Source: Alphaproteobacteria bacterium
Lineage (GTDB): Bacteria; Pseudomonadota; Alphaproteobacteria; Micropepsales; Micropepsaceae
Direction: 5' to 3'
Assembly (NCBI GenBank): GCA_947373775.1
Contig: CANBZE010000010.1
Span: forward strand, 1-16,852
Length of the DNA stretch: 16,852 bases
Notes under the pieces: model-generated
What the model was told of the DNA's origin: nothing
The model's input: the letters and a program-made list of their open reading frames with translations, nothing else
Database searches by the model: none
Program-made: the position numbers and the translations under genes
In this document: in pieces, positions 13,412 through 16,852 of the stretch
Layout of the letters: each line of letters starts with the position of its first letter
Numbering within the stretch: the stretch's first letter is position 1

Positions 13412-15861
13412 GTCGTGGGAGTCCTTCTCATCTGGAAAGGCACACTTTGAACAATGCCGAGAATAATCGTCTGCATGCGGTAATCGTCTTTCGCGGCCTG
13501 GTAGCGAACCGCGCGCACCGCCGGCATGTCGTAGGATTCAAGCCCCCGCGCCAGGGCGTAGGTCATCAGCCGCTCGGTCAGGGCTTCGACGAACTGGTCC
13601 TTGCGCGACAACAGGATGCCCTGCAATCCCTTGGGACCCTCGAACTTCGTTCCGTCCGGCAGCACTGCCGAAGCGTCTACCACCGAACCTGCATAGCCGA
13701 CGCGCCATTTGCCCACCGCATCGTAATTCTCAAGGCTGAAACCCAGCGGGTCCATCTTGGTGTGGCAGGAGGCGCAGACCGGATTGGCGCGATGCACTTC
13801 CATCTGCTGGCGGATGGTCATGGCCTTGCCGTTCTTGGCTTCGTTCAGGGTCGGCACGTTCGGCGGCGGCGGCGGCGGTGCGGCGGCCAGGATGTTTTCC
13901 AGGATCCATTTGCCGCGCAGCACCACCGAGGTGCGGTTGTTGTACGAGGTCACGGTCAGCACCGAGCCCTGTCCCAGCAGGCCGCCGCGATGCATCGCCG
14001 GGTCCAGTTCGACCTTGCGGAAGGTGGTGCCGTAAACGCCCGGGATGCCGTAATGCTCGGCCAGGCGCTGGTTCACATAGGTGTAGTTGGCGTCCAGGAA
14101 ATCCAGTGCGCTGTGATTTTCGCGCACCACGCCGTCGAAGAACATCTCGGTTTCGGTCTGCATGGCATTGCGCAGCCGCACGTCGAAGTCCGGATAGGCC
14201 CGGCGATCCGGCTTCTGGTATTCCAGCCGGCGCAGATACAGCCACTGGCCCGCGAAATTCTGCGTCAGCGCCTTGGAGCGCGGATCAGCCAGCATGCGCG
14301 CGACCTGCGCCTTCAGCACGGCCGGCTTGTGAAGCTGCCCCGCCTGCGCGGCATTCAGTAGCGCGTCGTCGGGAACGCTGCTCCACAGGAAGAAGGACAG
14401 GCGCGTGGCCAGTTCCAGGTCGCTGATGCGATGCACATCGCCCGGCGCACTCTTGGCCGGATCACTTTCGCGCATGAACAGGAAGCTGGGCGACACCAGC
14501 ACTGCTTCCAGGCCCGCCTCAATGCCATGATCGAAGTCCGCGCGCTGATGACCATCTTGGCGGCCTTCGGCATAGATTTTCATCAGCGGCGCGACATCGG
14601 CCTGGCCCACCGGGCGGCGATAGGCGTGACGCGCGAGATTGGTCAGGATCGTGCTGGCGCAGGCCGTTTCGGACAGCGATGCTGAAGGACGGCAGATGAA
14701 AATCTTGCGGCGGCTGGCGGTGTCGCCCGAGCCCTTGATGTCAAAGGGACCGACCACGGAAATCTGCATCACGTCGCGCAGGTAGAAGGACTGCGAGACA
14801 TTGGGACCGGTGGCGACCGACGGCACCGTCAGGCGCTGCACCCGCGCGCCGTCCACGATGATGTCCAGCGGGATCGGCTCCGGCTTGGCGGCCGGTTCGC
14901 GCGCGCCCAGGATGGTCTTTTGCGTGACATGCTCGTCCAGCGCCAAGCTCTTGGGGAAAGCGGCGCCGATGGTGCGAAGGCCCGCCTTCAGCGGCACCGT
15001 CACCTCATAGCGGTTGGCGATGCCGATCTCGCCTTCCTCGGACGTGTTGGCATTCAGGAAGACCTGAATCTTATAGGTCGCGGTATAGGGCGCGTAGAAC
15101 TTGAAGGCCCCGCCGCCGCGGGTATCCAGCGGAAGATCGTCGCTGGCGCGTTCGTTATAGGCGGCAACACCGAAGCCGTTGTCGAACAGGTCCTTGGGCA
15201 CCTTGTAGTCGGTGGTGATGGTGCGCTTCGAGCCCTGCCCCGTCGCCATGCGGCTGATCTTGCCGGCGACGGTGATGTAGCGGTCCATCAAGGTGGGCGA
15301 AACGGTCAGCACGTCGGCAATATTGTCGAAGCCATAACCGGTATCGTCGGCCGGCATGTCCCTGGTGAAGTCCACGTCCAGCGCCAGCAGGTCGCGCACC
15401 GAGTTGGCATATTCGGTGCGGTTCATGCGGCGCACGGTGGCGTGGCCGGGATTGGGATTGGCGGCGGCCTGCGTGTCCAGCGAAGCAGCCAGCCAGTTGG
15501 TGAAGTCCTGAAGTTTTTCCTTCGGGGGGCGCGGCGCGCCGCGCAGCGGCATCTCGCCCAAGCTGACGCGGCGCAGGATTTTCTCCCACGTCGCCTGATC
15601 GGCCTGAAGGTTATTGGCGTCCAGCGGCACCACCGACATGCCCGCGGTCTTGAGCTTGTCGTTGTGACAGGCCGTGCAGTACTGCATCAGCATTTTCTTG
15701 TGGTCCGCCGGTGTGGCGGTAGAGGCGGCGGACGACGGCGCGGCGGCAACCGGCGCGTTGGAGGCAACGGTCTCGGCCACCGCATTGCTCAGCAAAGCCG
15801 TACCGGCAGCCAACGCCATCACACAAACGGCAAATCCACTACGCCTGATAAACGGCGACAT
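13408..15861 (-). CDS. DUF1592-family exported diheme cytochrome c protein
   Basis: This 817-residue protein shows the multi-domain layout DUF1587-DUF1595-DUF1592-DUF1588-DUF1585 with an N-terminal cytochrome c segment. After a Sec signal (about 1-29) come CTACH (62-66) with probable axial Met104 in LGEMP, then MNRTEYANSVRDLLALD (DUF1587-like), LATRLSFFLWSSVPDD and NFAGQWLYLRRLE (DUF1592), APPPPPPNVPTL with a second haem motif CASCH (696-700) and KMDPLGFSLENYDAVGKWR (DUF1588), and a C-terminal DUF1585 segment (MTYALARGLESYD). Length is typical. It is the first gene of the right-hand operon and is translationally coupled to the DUF1552 gene. It is surely periplasmic and redox-active; substrate and partner are not known for the family. 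Confidence 0.9.
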   Translation of the reverse strand: MSPFIRRSGFAVCVMALAAGTALLSNAVAETVASNAPVAAAPSSAASTATPADHKKMLMQYCTACHNDKLKTAGMSVVPLDANNLQADQATWEKILRRVSLGEMPLRGAPRPPKEKLQDFTNWLAASLDTQAAANPNPGHATVRRMNRTEYANSVRDLLALDVDFTRDMPADDTGYGFDNIADVLTVSPTLMDRYITVAGKISRMATGQGSKRTITTDYKVPKDLFDNGFGVAAYNERASDDLPLDTRGGGAFKFYAPYTATYKIQVFLNANTSEEGEIGIANRYEVTVPLKAGLRTIGAAFPKSLALDEHVTQKTILGAREPAAKPEPIPLDIIVDGARVQRLTVPSVATGPNVSQSFYLRDVMQISVVGPFDIKGSGDTASRRKIFICRPSASLSETACASTILTNLARHAYRRPVGQADVAPLMKIYAEGRQDGHQRADFDHGIEAGLEAVLVSPSFLFMRESDPAKSAPGDVHRISDLELATRLSFFLWSSVPDDALLNAAQAGQLHKPAVLKAQVARMLADPRSKALTQNFAGQWLYLRRLEYQKPDRRAYPDFDVRLRNAMQTETEMFFDGVVRENHSALDFLDANYTYVNQRLAEHYGIPGVYGTTFRKVELDPAMHRGGLLGQGSVLTVTSYNNRTSVVLRGKWILENILAAAPPPPPPNVPTLNEAKNGKAMTIRQQMEVHRANPVCASCHTKMDPLGFSLENYDAVGKWRVGYAGSVVDASAVLPDGTKFEGPKGLQGILLSRKDQFVEALTERLMTYALARGLESYDMPAVRAVRYQAAKDDYRMQTIILGIVQSVPFQMRRTPTT

Positions 15862-15924
15862 TTACGCCCATCTCCCTGTCACCACGGCGATTTCACGCAC
15901 CCTGGCGAGTCCCTGTTGAGGCTT

Positions 15925-15953
15925 CTTATCCCCGATCCCGCAAGTAAAGTGAA
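15925..15953 (-). promoter_or_regulatory. Weak promoter candidate for the DUF1592 operon
   Basis: On the minus strand, TTCACT (plus 15948-15953), a 17 bp spacer and GATAAG (15925-15930) each match the sigma70 consensus at 4 of 6 positions. The predicted start near 15918 would leave a leader of about 57 nt. Placement is right but the match is modest. Confidence 0.28.
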
Positions 15954-15995
15954 CCTCCGCGTTGTGTGGAACTTCGCTGCAATTGCGAACGAAAT

Positions 15996-16008
15996 GTTGC
16001 AACGCAGC
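15996..16008. promoter_or_regulatory. Second copy of the ATGTTGCRACGCARC motif
   Basis: The 15-mer at 15994-16008 matches 13 of 15 bases of the one at 6181-6195. Here the symmetry is imperfect. It lies in the 209 bp divergent region between the DUF1592 operon and the amidohydrolase gene, so it could serve either. A second small inverted repeat, TTCGC (15973-15977) with GCGAA (15985-15989), lies beside it. No protein is known to bind here. Confidence 0.28.
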
Positions 16009-16070
16009 ATTGGTTATGGCGCGAAGTGATGGTTTAGCGTGGCGCGGGCCGATCAGGAGACAGTGGGAAC

Positions 16071-16852
16071 ATGGACAGACGGAAAGTTTTGGCAGGACTG
16101 GGCGCAGTTGCCGCAGCCTCACCTGCTAGCGCGCAACCGGCGCCAGCGTGGAGTTCCCCGGTCATCGACATGCATTTCCACATTCGCAAAACAGCCGAGG
16201 CGAACATCGCCCACCAGCAAGGCGCCGGGATCAAATGCGCCAACCTGCTCTCCCGCTACGATCCGGCCGTTCCGCTGACACCGCAACAGGCCAAACCTTC
16301 CACCATGTTCCCCTGCTGGTTCGCCGCCACCGATGTCACCAAGCCGGACGCCGAACAGATCCTGACGCAGGCCGTGAAAGCCGGCGCCAAAGGTTTCGGC
16401 GAATTGAAATATCCGGTGGCGGCCGATGGACCGGAGATGCGCCGGATCTATGACCTGGCGGCGGAATTGAACGTGCCGGTACTGATCCATTTCCAGGAAA
16501 TCGGCCAGCCGGCAGCGCCTGGCGGCTACAACACCGGCATCAAGCAGTTCGGTGCGATCCTGAAAGCCTATCCGCGCACCAAATTCATCGGCCATGCCGA
16601 TGCCTTCTGGGCCAATATCAGCGCCGATTATCACGAGCAGGAATCCTATCCCACCGGCCCCATCGTGCCCGGCGGGGTCAGCGACAAGCTACTGGCGGAC
16701 TATCCCAACCTGTTCGCCGACATGAGCGCCAATTCCGCCAACAACGCCCTGTCGCGCGATCCGGCCTTCACCACGGACTTTCTCAAGCGCCACCAGGACA
16801 AGCTGCATTTCGGCAGCGACTGCAATTGCGAGGACGGCAAGGGCGGCGGCGC
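16071..16852 (+). CDS. Tat-exported amidohydrolase_2 family metal-dependent hydrolase, 3' truncated by window end
   Basis: The reading frame is open from ATG 16071 to the window edge (260 full codons, no stop), so the C terminus is missing only because the window ends. The N terminus has a short Tat-type signal (DRRKVLAGLGAVAA, cleavage near ASAQP). The amidohydrolase_2 TIM-barrel metal residues are visible in order: IDMHFH (His34, His36), PVLIHF, FIGHAD and LHFGSDC. This family includes decarboxylases and lactonases acting on cyclic or carboxylated substrates. AGGAGA lies 10 nt upstream of the start. The gene is divergent from the DUF1592 operon and shares a 209 bp intergenic region with it. 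Substrate is unknown; decarboxylation or lactone hydrolysis would fit the family. Confidence 0.82.
   Translation, partial: MDRRKVLAGLGAVAAASPASAQPAPAWSSPVIDMHFHIRKTAEANIAHQQGAGIKCANLLSRYDPAVPLTPQQAKPSTMFPCWFAATDVTKPDAEQILTQAVKAGAKGFGELKYPVAADGPEMRRIYDLAAELNVPVLIHFQEIGQPAAPGGYNTGIKQFGAILKAYPRTKFIGHADAFWANISADYHEQESYPTGPIVPGGVSDKLLADYPNLFADMSANSANNALSRDPAFTTDFLKRHQDKLHFGSDCNCEDGKGGG

Noticed and set aside
12005..13450. Long plus-strand frame opposite the DUF1552 gene
   Set aside because: Antisense to a family-matched protein with a Tat signal; no ribosome-binding site or domain of its own.
14920..16029. Plus-strand frame of 369 codons spanning the DUF1592 N terminus and the intergenic region
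   Set aside because: Shadow of a haem protein gene; residues are His/Arg/Gly-rich and match no family.

Overview
This 16.9 kb window of high-GC DNA looks chromosomal and most likely comes from an alphaproteobacterium of the Caulobacterales, Micropepsales or Sphingomonadales type. That placement is inferred from gene content, GC-rich codon use, a TTAA-N7-TTAA element resembling a CtrA box near the left end, and many Tat or Sec signals on redox proteins. I see no rRNA, tRNA, insertion sequence, phage gene or CRISPR array. Apart from the first and last genes, everything is on the minus strand. The last gene runs off the right edge.

Left region (158-6084): a plus-strand DUF1080 (3-keto-disaccharide hydrolase family) exported protein converges on, and overlaps by 11 bp, a four-gene minus-strand operon. 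In transcription order the operon is: small exported CHRD-domain protein, PQQ quinoprotein with an N-terminal monohaem cytochrome c domain, GMC-type FAD oxidoreductase, and a Tat-exported gluconate 2-dehydrogenase subunit 3-like lipoprotein. A good sigma70-like promoter lies upstream of the CHRD gene. My working interpretation is a periplasmic sugar or glycoside oxidation system. The FAD subunit plus its Tat partner would oxidise a sugar (perhaps at C3), the haem quinoprotein would take up electrons and/or oxidise a second substrate, and the DUF1080 protein would cleave the 3-keto product.

Middle region (6085-9745): the 6085-6423 intergenic region carries the operon promoter, a perfect inverted repeat just upstream of it, and a candidate plus-strand small RNA of about 100 nt ending in a strong intrinsic terminator. 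To the right are an 825-residue transketolase-like protein with a divergent thiamine diphosphate motif and, upstream of it, a FadR-type GntR regulator that probably controls it.

Right region (9804-16852): a second minus-strand cluster begins with a diheme DUF1592-family protein, followed by a Tat-exported DUF1552 protein (ATGA overlap), an exported ankyrin-repeat protein (11 nt gap) and an exported metallo-beta-lactamase-fold lactonase-like protein (24 nt gap). Divergent from it is a Tat-exported amidohydrolase_2 protein, cut by the window end. The biochemical role of the DUF1592/DUF1552 pair is unknown. The whole window therefore centres on periplasmic oxidation and hydrolysis of carbohydrate-like or related compounds, with a cytosolic TPP enzyme and a sugar-acid-type regulator in between.
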